In this document: positions 48,451-54,474 of the stretch, piece after piece
Layout of the letters: each line of letters opens with the position of its first letter
Position numbering within the stretch: position 1 is the stretch's first letter
DNA from: an uncultured Granulosicoccaceae bacterium
GTDB taxonomy: Bacteria; Pseudomonadota; Gammaproteobacteria; Granulosicoccales; Granulosicoccaceae
Assembly (NCBI GenBank): GCA_937927895.1
Contig: CALGKA010000011.1
Span: forward strand, 1-54,474
DNA: 54,474 nt
Direction of reading: 5' to 3'
The notes under the pieces: model-generated
Database searches by the model: none
Seen by the model: only the letters and a program-made list of their open reading frames with translations
What the model was told of the DNA's origin: nothing
Made by a program: the position numbers and the translations under genes

Positions 48451-48846
48451 GTGATTACTAAAGGAATAAGTAAATTAATTGAGGAAGCCAATGCTGTCGT
48501 AGAAACATTGCCTGTGACTGAAGCCCTGAAGGTTACCAAGCAAAGTGATTCCGTCATTGTTGACCTACGAGATATAAGAGAGCTATACCGCGAAGGTCGT
48601 ATACCAGGCTCCACTCATGCACCTCGTGGTATGTTGGAATTCTGGGTAGACCCGGACAGCCCCTATCACAAAGAAATCTTTGCCTCTGGAAAAAAACTCG
48701 TTTTACATTGCGCCTCTGGCTGGCGCTCCGCACTTGCTGCCAAAACCCTGCAAGAGATGGGTCTGGATAACGTCTGCCATATTGATGGTGGTTATAAAGC
48801 ATGGAAGGATGCTGGCGGACCTACTGAGCCGCTAGAGAGAAAATAA
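48451..48846 (+). CDS. Rhodanese-like domain protein
   Basis: The 131-residue single-domain rhodanese has the VIVDLRDIRELYREGRIPGS start, the active-site cysteine C87 in LHCASGWRSALAA and the terminal GGYKAWKDAGGP. It would carry sulfur as a persulfide. The start is GTG after a clear AGGAG site. It lies alone between csiV and the glycine-zipper gene. Its sulfur donor or acceptor is unknown, and there is no signal peptide, so it is cytosolic. Confidence 0.92.
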   Translation: MITKGISKLIEEANAVVETLPVTEALKVTKQSDSVIVDLRDIRELYREGRIPGSTHAPRGMLEFWVDPDSPYHKEIFASGKKLVLHCASGWRSALAAKTLQEMGLDNVCHIDGGYKAWKDAGGPTEPLERK

Positions 48847-48993
48847 ACAAGCCTACCGCAAGCCATTAGCCACCTACACCACACTGGCTTATCTATGCTG
48901 TGAGTATTTTTGCTTCAGTTCAGATTGCATTCAGAGCCAACGCCTAAACTTATACCCTCTAACTTTCATTGGCTAATAAGTGAGGAATACTCC

Positions 48994-49668
48994 ATGGACA
49001 ACAAAACTCTGGCCATCATTGGCACCACTGTACTGACCACATTAATGTCAGGCCATAGTATCGCAGGGAAAGGCAGCAGCTTTACCGACTACGCCCGCGT
49101 GATCCATGTTGAGCCAATTTATAAATACGTGTCTGTTAAAAAGCCTGAGCGTCGCTGTGAAATTATTCGCACACGGCCGACACACAGAGACAGACACCAA
49201 CCCAATAACCGCCATAACACCAGACATTCTAATTCGCGCCAGCACGCCAATAACAATACCAACAGCGCAGTATTTATTGGTGGCATTATAGGCGGTGCTA
49301 TCGGCCACCATGTGACTCGCAATGTAAATGGACGCAGCAACACTGGCGCCACACTTGCCGGAGCTGTGATTGGCTCATCTATTGCCCACAGTGCGGCCCG
49401 CAACCACAGCGTGTCACACCAAAACGACTCAAATCGCCGCCACAGAAATCACACCCGCGATAACAACCGGCGCAACAATCATCAGCACAGAAATAGCCAC
49501 CAACCAGGCAGCTATGAGCGATGCCACACCACGACTGTTTCACACGAGGAGCGACGCCACGACGGCTACCGAGTGACTTATCGCTACCACGGCCACACCC
49601 TTACAACCAAAACTCAACATGATCCAGGACAAAAAATCGCTGTACGGGTGCAAATTAAGCCTCATTAG
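48994..49668 (+). CDS. Glycine-zipper 2TM envelope protein, His/Asn-rich
   Basis: The 224-residue protein starts with a weak signal sequence (MDNKTLAIIGTTVLTTLMSG, cleavage near SIAGKG). Its centre is a glycine zipper, FIGGIIGGAIGHHVTRN and TLAGAVIGSSIAHSAA. Both sides are rich in His, Asn and Arg. The C-terminus, GYRVTYRYHGHTLTTKTQHD plus PGQKIAVRV, is shared with many such proteins. The start at 48994 has a GAGGA site eight bases upstream; the frame is open to 48910. The low-complexity His-rich parts could bind metal, but that is speculation. Confidence 0.82.
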   Translation: MDNKTLAIIGTTVLTTLMSGHSIAGKGSSFTDYARVIHVEPIYKYVSVKKPERRCEIIRTRPTHRDRHQPNNRHNTRHSNSRQHANNNTNSAVFIGGIIGGAIGHHVTRNVNGRSNTGATLAGAVIGSSIAHSAARNHSVSHQNDSNRRHRNHTRDNNRRNNHQHRNSHQPGSYERCHTTTVSHEERRHDGYRVTYRYHGHTLTTKTQHDPGQKIAVRVQIKPH

Positions 49669-49784
49669 ATCTAAATACTGGCCGTTAACCTGCCGGTCAG
49701 CCATACTCAGTTATTATTGCTGGGTGAGCGTAACCCGCGCACTGACCGACATTTTTAACCAACCAGCGGGTGAGGCCTACGCTT

Positions 49785-50042
49785 GTGAGAATTTCTAGCA
49801 AAACTATTCCACTCTGGTGCTTACTGTGCGCCACTGCTATCGGCGGCGTTTGCGCCGCTGATGACTGCAAGGAGCTAGACGCCGAAGGCAGTATTGCCGC
49901 ATTGGTAGTCGAGCATGAAGGCGGTAAAGTATTAAAAGTAGAAGAGACCCTTGATGCTCAAGGCTGTGTCGAGTTGCAAATCAGAATCCTAATCGACGGC
50001 ACGGTTAAAGCGATCACCATTCCCAATGCAACCGGAGCCTAA
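49785..50042 (+). CDS. Small periplasmic PepSY-like protein
   Basis: The 85-residue product has a signal peptide (PLWCLLCATAIGGVCA) and one compact domain, HEGGKVLKVEETLDAQGCVE then LQIRILIDGTVKAITI, with the beta pattern of a PepSY fold. GTG at 49785 is favoured because a GAGG site lies nine bases upstream; a GTG at 49770 has none. It ends 3 bases before the response regulator gene and is surely co-transcribed with the two-component pair, as PepSY genes often are next to PhoPQ-like systems. It may modulate the sensor. Confidence 0.75.
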   Translation: MRISSKTIPLWCLLCATAIGGVCAADDCKELDAEGSIAALVVEHEGGKVLKVEETLDAQGCVELQIRILIDGTVKAITIPNATGA

Positions 50043-50045
50043 ACC

Positions 50046-50738
50046 ATGCGCGTGCTAATTGTTGAAGACGAAGAAACATTACGCAGCCAAATCTGCGATC
50101 GCTTCAAAGAAGATGGCTTTGCTATCGATTCAGCCGGTGATGGTGAAGAAGGACTCTATCTAGCGCGCGAGATGCCAATAGATGTCGCTGTTATAGACTT
50201 AGGCCTACCTGGCATCGACGGTATGGAAATCATTCGCACGGTTAGAGAAGAAGGCCATCTATACCCCATTCTAATTCTTACCGCACGAGATCGCTGGCAA
50301 GACCGCGTAGAAGGCCTGGAGGCAGGCGCTGATGATTACCTGGGCAAACCATTTCATTTAGAAGAACTACTTGCACGGGTTCGAGCACTACTCAGACGCG
50401 TAGGAGGCTTTGCGCATCCGGTACTTGAGTTTGACGGCATGAAGCTTGAAACCCGAGAACAAAAAGTCTCTGTTGGGTCTACTGATGTCACCCTTACCGC
50501 CTACGAATACAAAGTATTGGAATACCTTGCCATGCGTGCCGGTGAAGTCATTTCAAAACCTGCATTGCTTGATCACTTATATGAAGAAAACACAGAGCGC
50601 GATACCAACGTACTTGAAGTTTTTGTTCGTCGCCTGCGACGCAAGCTAGATCCAGAGGCAACTCTTAACCCGATAGAAACACTACGTGGCCGTGGTTATC
50701 GCTTTGCGTTGGAGCGCACTAACTCTAACGACTCATGA
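50046..50738 (+). CDS. OmpR-family response regulator, PhoP-like
   Basis: The 230-residue regulator has a receiver domain with acidic pocket VEDEE, phosphorylated D51 in AVIDLGLPG, and K in LGKPFHLEEL. The winged-helix DNA-binding domain follows (about 130-228, with LTAYEYKVLEYLAMRAGEVI and FVRRLRRKL). It closely resembles the PhoP/QseB branch. Its ATGA stop overlap with the sensor kinase gene indicates coupled synthesis. Target genes are unknown. Confidence 0.93.
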   Translation: MRVLIVEDEETLRSQICDRFKEDGFAIDSAGDGEEGLYLAREMPIDVAVIDLGLPGIDGMEIIRTVREEGHLYPILILTARDRWQDRVEGLEAGADDYLGKPFHLEELLARVRALLRRVGGFAHPVLEFDGMKLETREQKVSVGSTDVTLTAYEYKVLEYLAMRAGEVISKPALLDHLYEENTERDTNVLEVFVRRLRRKLDPEATLNPIETLRGRGYRFALERTNSNDS

Positions 50739-52078
50739 ATTCGATCTCCGTCCGCCTGCTGTTAGCGGCGGCACTGCTTATGGCAGTATTTATTGGTGTT
50801 ACCACTTTAGCCATACAACATACAGTTGATCAACGTGCGACCCAGGCACAGCAGGAACGCATGCGTGGTCAAATTTACGCCCTGCTTGGGGTCACTGATG
50901 TAGCCGATGATGGCACTATTAAGATTCACGCATCAGACCTACCCAATGGCCTTATGCGACAACCCGCCTCTGGCATTTACGCCGAAGTTCGCGACACCGA
51001 ATCAAACCAAGTGTGGAACTCGCCGTCTTTAACGACGCCAGTTCCCAACAGCAGCGATGGCGCTATCGGCCAGTGGATGTTCTCAAAAGAACCAGACGCC
51101 AACCTGGGGTCATTATTTATTATGCGCTTTGCAGTTGAATGGTTGCTACCGAGTGGCACTACCTCGCCCTACCAATTTGTAGTCGCTGACTCAAGCCACG
51201 ACTTTGACCGACAACGAAATTCGTTCAACCGGAACCTATGGATCGCCATGCTCACCATGGGTGCGCTATTACTACTTTCAATGGCATTGGTATTAGCCTG
51301 GGGCCTAAGCCCTTTGCGCCGATTATCGCTACAGCTAAATGAAATAGAATCAGGTACTCGTGAATCATTACCTGAGAATGTACCGGTAGAACTGCACCCA
51401 CTGACGAGCCGAATTAACATGCTGATCGCCAGTGAGCGAGGTCGCCAAAAGCGTTATCGACAAACGCTTGATGATCTAGCCCATAGCCTTAAAACGCCTT
51501 TGAGCGTACTTAGAAACACTGGCGCTACGAGCGCTACTACCAACACCAATCAAGTGGAGCTAGCAAGACAAGCCGATAGAATGGAGCAAATAGTTAGCTA
51601 CCATATCAAGCGTGCAGACGCGGGCGCGCAACGACTCTTAACTACCCCTATCTCAGCGGCTGAGCCGGTCGAAAGAATAATTAGATCTTTAAAAAAGGTG
51701 TACTACGATCGCGGTATAGAGTTTAGCAATACGATTAATCAAGCCTCTACGATTCGCATCGATGAAGCTGATCTTATGGAAATATTGGGCAACCTACTAG
51801 AGAACGCCTGCAAATATGGCGCACAAAAAATCCACTTAAATAGCAGCCGCAACAATGGTGCAGCAATAATCACTATCGATGACAACGGCCCTGGTTTTCC
51901 GAAAGATCACAAACACCTGCTACAACGCGGAGCACGTGCTGACACACAGGTAGAAGGCCAAGGCATAGGACTATCAATTAGTCGGGAACTAATAGAAAGT
52001 TACGGCGGTAGCCTGCAACTATCAGATAGCCCCCAAGGCGGTGCACGCGTACTAATCAGCCTTCCAACAGGTAAATAA
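50735..52078 (+). CDS. Sensor histidine kinase, PhoQ-like
   Basis: The 447-residue kinase has helix 1 (about 7-27), a periplasmic sensor (30-167), helix 2 (168-190) and a HAMP-like linker. The H-box is DDLAHSLKTPLSVLR with H250, whose HSLKTPL matches PhoQ of enterics. The ATPase follows with ENACKYG, DDNGPGFP and GQGIGLSISREL. The sensor is acidic in places (DVADDG, TESN), but the long acidic patch that binds magnesium in PhoQ is not obvious. It probably senses an envelope or cation signal. Confidence 0.92.
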   Translation: MNSISVRLLLAAALLMAVFIGVTTLAIQHTVDQRATQAQQERMRGQIYALLGVTDVADDGTIKIHASDLPNGLMRQPASGIYAEVRDTESNQVWNSPSLTTPVPNSSDGAIGQWMFSKEPDANLGSLFIMRFAVEWLLPSGTTSPYQFVVADSSHDFDRQRNSFNRNLWIAMLTMGALLLLSMALVLAWGLSPLRRLSLQLNEIESGTRESLPENVPVELHPLTSRINMLIASERGRQKRYRQTLDDLAHSLKTPLSVLRNTGATSATTNTNQVELARQADRMEQIVSYHIKRADAGAQRLLTTPISAAEPVERIIRSLKKVYYDRGIEFSNTINQASTIRIDEADLMEILGNLLENACKYGAQKIHLNSSRNNGAAIITIDDNGPGFPKDHKHLLQRGARADTQVEGQGIGLSISRELIESYGGSLQLSDSPQGGARVLISLPTGK

Positions 52079-52156
52079 GCCCACTATGTTAGTTTGCGCT
52101 GCGTTTGTATAAACTGACTACCGAAGCAATAAACTCTAAGCAAATCGGAAACCTAT

Positions 52157-53341
52157 ATGAACGACGCCGTCATTGTCTCTACAGCTCGCACCCCTATCGG
52201 CAGAGCATTCCGAGGGTCCCTCAATAATGTAAAATCGCCAACCCTAATGGCGCACGCCATAAAACACGCCGTTGATCGATCAGCCGTCGCCCCTGATGAA
52301 ATAGACGATGTCGTCATCGGTGCAGTTCTCACTGCCGGTACGGCGGGCAACAATGTCGCCAGACTCGCCACATTGGCTGCAGGATTACCCGCCAGTGTAT
52401 CGGCACAAACTATCGATCGACAATGCTCTTCCGGCTTAATGGCAATTGCCACAGCCGCCAAGCAAATCATGGTTGATGGCATGCAAGTGTGTGTCGCCGG
52501 TGGTCAAGACAACATATCGCAGGTGCAACACAAATACTTTGAATGGATCTCATCAGAGATAGATCCTAATGTTGTGGCGATGTCTGAGCATGCCTACATG
52601 CCCATGCTTCAAACCGCAGAAGTAGTGGCAAACAAATACAATGTTACTCGCGACATGCAAGATGAATACGCCCTCGCTTCACAACAAAGAACAGCAGCCG
52701 CACAAGAAGCCGGATTGTTTGACAAAGAAATTGTCGCAATCACCGCCACACAAAAAATTGTTGATCGCGAAACCAAAGAAGAATCTTTTAAAGAAGTAAC
52801 CTTAAGCAAAGACGAAGGTAACCGACCAGGCACCAAGCTAGAAAACCTGCAAGGTCTTAATGCTGTAATTGAAAACGGTTCAATCACGGCAGGCAATGCC
52901 AGCCAACTTTCAGACGGTGCATCCGCATGTGTTGTCATGGACGCTAAACTTGCGGAAAAACGCAACTTGGAACCACTAGGCATTTATCGAGGCATGACAG
53001 TAGCTGGTTGTGCACCCGATGAAATGGGTATTGGCCCTATTTACGCCATCCCAAAACTACTTAAGCAACATGGTTTAAAAATCAGTGATATTGGGCTTTG
53101 GGAGTTAAACGAAGCGTTTGCTGTTCAGTGCTTGTATTGCCGCGATAACCTTGGAATTGATCCTGATCTTTATAATGTTAACGGCGGCTCGATTTCTATT
53201 GGGCATCCTTATGGCATGACCGGAGCGCGCACTACTGGGCATGCGCTTATTGAAGGGAAGCGGCGTGGCGCTAAGTATGTTGTGGTTAGCATGTGTGTTG
53301 GGGGTGGTATGGGGGCAGCTGGGCTTTTTGAGATAGCGTAG
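52157..53341 (+). CDS. Acetyl-CoA C-acyltransferase (thiolase)
   Basis: The 394-residue thiolase catalyses the last step of beta-oxidation or its reverse. It has nucleophile C90 in [13 protein letters not shown]350 in [11 protein letters not shown] and the second cysteine C380 in [13 protein letters not shown]. The start [20 protein letters not shown] is typical of FadA/AtoB-class enzymes. No partner FadB or dehydrogenase gene is near. Degradative versus biosynthetic substrate cannot be told. The gene ends one base before inverted repeat array B begins. Confidence 0.95.
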   Translation: MNDAVIVSTARTPIGRAFRGSLNNVKSPTLMAHAIKHAVDRSAVAPDEIDDVVIGAVLTAGTAGNNVARLATLAAGLPASVSAQTIDRQCSSGLMAIATAAKQIMVDGMQVCVAGGQDNISQVQHKYFEWISSEIDPNVVAMSEHAYMPMLQTAEVVANKYNVTRDMQDEYALASQQRTAAAQEAGLFDKEIVAITATQKIVDRETKEESFKEVTLSKDEGNRPGTKLENLQGLNAVIENGSITAGNASQLSDGASACVVMDAKLAEKRNLEPLGIYRGMTVAGCAPDEMGIGPIYAIPKLLKQHGLKISDIGLWELNEAFAVQCLYCRDNLGIDPDLYNVNGGSISIGHPYGMTGARTTGHALIEGKRRGAKYVVVSMCVGGGMGAAGLFEIA

Positions 53342-53458
53342 GCTAGCTTTTTTGCCTTGCAGGCGGCTGATGGGTGTGGCGTGGCGTGGCGGCGGCTTGT
53401 CGTTTTTACTTGCACTGCCGGCGGCTGTCTTGCGTGGCATGCCCTGCCGGCGGCTTGG
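53342..53458 (-). repeat. 29-nt degenerate repeat array B (four units, inverted)
   Basis: On the minus strand AGCC starts lie at plus positions 53455, 53426, 53397 and 53368, exactly 29 apart each time. The units open AGCCGCCGGCAGGGCATG, AGCCGCCGGCAGTGCAAG, AGCCGCCGCCACGCCACG and AGCCGCCTGCAAGGCAAA. The array abuts the thiolase stop codon. Confidence 0.85.
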
Positions 53459-53819
53459 TTTCCTGAAAGATGACGAGCGGGTTTTGGGTTGTGTGTTGGT
53501 TGTCTTTTTTCAGGTAAGTTGAAAATTAGACTTCTAAGTTCTTAAGTCCCTCGCTTACGCTGGCGGGCTTCCTAAAAGATGACGAGCGGGGTTTGATCAT
53601 AAGCCTATAAGCCTATAAGCCTATAAGTTTACAATTTAAGATGCTTAGTAATCGGATAATGCATCCGAAATATCAATAAAACGAGTGGTCAAAGTCAAGT
53701 CGGGCCCGAGTTTAACTGAGCGTCGCGAACCAAGAGCTGTCAATACATCTCGATGCAAAGAAAACTTACGTAGAGTGCCGACACTCACGAAGTCAGTCGG
53801 TTAAACGCGCTTTTTGTTG
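53459..53819. other. Intergenic region with short direct repeats
   Basis: No gene is supported. AAAGATGACGAGCGGG occurs twice (53465-53480 and about 53575-53590), in both cases preceded by TTCCT. An 8-bp tandem repeat ATAAGCCT lies at 53599-53627 (three full copies and part of a fourth). The remaining bases to 53819 show no recognisable structure. Confidence 0.7.
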
Positions 53820-53941
53820 TTTTTCGAAATCCTCTTCCGTGGGGTCAAAGCGCCAGGGACGGCGCTTTGAGCGCGGTGCACATGGATGTGCCCATAGTTG
53901 ACAATAATGGGCGCGACCCCTCGGAAGATGATTTCAAAAAA
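53820..53941. repeat. Long inverted-repeat element with internal hairpins
   Basis: Two arms of 26-27 bases (53820-53846 and 53915-53940) are complementary except for three positions, the shared core being TCTTCCG and GGGGTC. Inside, AAAGCGCC/GGCGCTTT forms a perfect hairpin (53847-53868), and GTGCACAT/ATGTGC pairs further on. It has no open frame of its own that looks coding. It may be a structured RNA, a MITE-like element or a terminator block; I cannot decide. Confidence 0.7.
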
Positions 53942-53968
53942 TGGCGAAGCCACCCCGAAGGGGCAACA

Positions 53969-54016
53969 AAGTAGCAAGAAGACTTTTTGCTTACTTTTTG
54001 GTCTTTTAAAAAGTAA
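53969..54016 (+). repeat. Leader segment and hairpin before repeat array C
   Basis: A 22-base segment (53969-53990) is identical to 43898-43919 before array A. It runs into a hairpin of ten perfect pairs, CTTACTTTTT/AAAAAGTAAG, with a loop of eight, whose last base starts array C. The same leader and hairpin at both plus-strand arrays show that leader and array move or spread as one unit. Confidence 0.75.
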
Positions 54017-54218
54017 GGCCGCCGGCAGGGCATGCCGCGCTCGTAAGCCGCCAGCAGGGCATGCATCGCACATCAGCCGCTAGCAGGGCAAGCATCACAA
54101 TAAGCCGCCGGCAGGGCATGCCACCCACGTCAGCCGCCAGCAGGGCCAGCAGCACACATAAGCCGTCCGCAGGACAATCCAAAGCAACAAGCCACCTGCA
54201 AGGCAAAGAAAAACAACC
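54017..54218 (+). repeat. 29-nt degenerate repeat array C (seven units)
   Basis: Units start at 54017, 54046, 54075, 54103, 54132, 54161 and 54190, spacing 29, 29, 28, 29, 29 and 29. Openings are variants of AGCCGCCGGCAGGGCATG, decaying toward the end (AGCCACCTGCAAGGCAAA). The trailing 11 bases differ between units. A period of 29 excludes a protein repeat. The repeats are too degenerate and spacers too short for CRISPR, and no cas genes are present. Confidence 0.88.
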
Positions 54219-54258
54219 AACCTCCCCACCAGGGGAAAAGCCCCGCAGGGAAAAAAGA

Positions 54259-54474
54259 CTAAAGACGAGAGACCAACACAACCCCATCAACCACCACAAC
54301 ATCAACAAGCCCTTTCTGATCCTGCAGAGCTACAGACTCAAGCTCTATACGATAGCTCCCTGCTTCACGTAGATCATAAGCACGCGAAAGATTGAGTACT
54401 GTCTCGCGCTTCTCACCGGCTTCAAGAATGATGTAGTCATCTGCCGTTGGTGCTGCACGCTTAACCATGCGCCC
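54259..54474 (-). CDS. C-terminal part of a protein resembling the M35 peptidase N-terminal domain
   Basis: The minus strand is open from the window edge to a stop at 54259. It reads GRMVKRAAPTADDYIILEAG then a beta-rich end (AYDLREAGSYRIELES). The pattern V-KR-x-x-P-x-x-DDY-x-x-L-x-x-GE recalls the beta-sandwich domain before the catalytic part of M35 (deuterolysin-type) metallopeptidases. Here the protein ends after that domain, so no catalytic domain follows. An ATG at 54468 exists, but in-frame residues continue upstream and fit the family, so the true start is beyond the edge. Confidence 0.5.
   Translation of the reverse strand, partial: GRMVKRAAPTADDYIILEAGEKRETVLNLSRAYDLREAGSYRIELESVALQDQKGLVDVVVVDGVVLVSRL

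Noticed and set aside
54017..54218. CRISPR array
   Set aside because: The 29-nt period is suggestive, but the conserved part is only about 16-18 degenerate bases, the variable part about 11, and there are no cas genes or exact repeats.
54061..54372. Open frame across array C on the plus strand
   Set aside because: Its product is only the repeat read in changing frames (29 is not a multiple of 3), without any recognisable domain.

Overview
The window looks like chromosomal DNA of a moderate-GC gammaproteobacterium. The evidence is the conserved order thrS-infC-rpmI-rplT-pheS-pheT-ihfA-merR, the LPS/lipoprotein export block msbA-lpxK-kdsB and lolCD, mfd followed by csiV, a RoxA-type uL16 hydroxylase next to purB, and a PhoPQ-like two-component pair. 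I cannot name the genus. No phage, insertion sequence, CRISPR array or cas gene is visible.

Layout, left to right. 1-1.7 kb: two poorly known minus-strand genes, one a DUF1285 protein cut by the window edge, behind a tRNA-Pro(GGG). 1.8-10.9 kb (minus): the translation block merR, ihfA, pheT, pheS, rplT, rpmI, infC, thrS, then glyA. infC appears to start at AUA and to overlap the stop codon of a five-codon leader ORF. 10.9-12.3 kb: no intact gene, but the frameshifted remains of the C-terminus of a large cadherin-like surface protein. 12.3-19.5 kb: a catabolic island with an acyl-CoA ligase, a CoA-acylating aldehyde dehydrogenase and a tripartite tricarboxylate transporter (TctABC) on the minus strand, and a divergent LacI-type regulator with a textbook operator between them. 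It resembles the sulfoacetate module SauS/SauT with a TTT transporter in place of SauU. 19.46-19.7 kb: a 20-bp minisatellite and tRNA-Val(GAC).

19.8-24.7 kb (plus): a tight purB-roxA-GNAT-protease operon. The last gene joins a complete S8 Asp/His/Ser triad to a C-terminal HExxH zinc-protease-like segment. 24.7-28.1 kb (minus): a CAP-domain lipoprotein and a large acidic single-pass membrane protein with a helical C-terminal part. 28.4-39.1 kb (minus): envelope genes nudF, kdsB, lpxK, msbA, comEC, then two tandem copies of a lolC-lolD unit of about 2.07 kb with short junction repeats. 39.3-42.3 kb (plus): class-I glutamine amidotransferase, FAD oxidoreductase and HisC-like aminotransferase. 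42.5-43.8 kb: a secreted SASA-type esterase. 44.2-53.3 kb (plus): mfd, csiV, a rhodanese, a glycine-zipper protein, a small PepSY-like protein with a PhoP/PhoQ-like pair, and a thiolase.

The spaces at 43.8-44.2 kb and 53.3-54.3 kb hold the most striking unexplained structure. There are three arrays of a degenerate 29-nt unit (consensus AGCCGCCGGCAGGGCATG plus about 11 variable bases), two on the plus strand and one inverted. The two plus arrays are preceded by a shared leader hairpin, and one by a long inverted-repeat element. The right edge cuts a minus-strand gene resembling the N-terminal domain of M35-type metallopeptidases.
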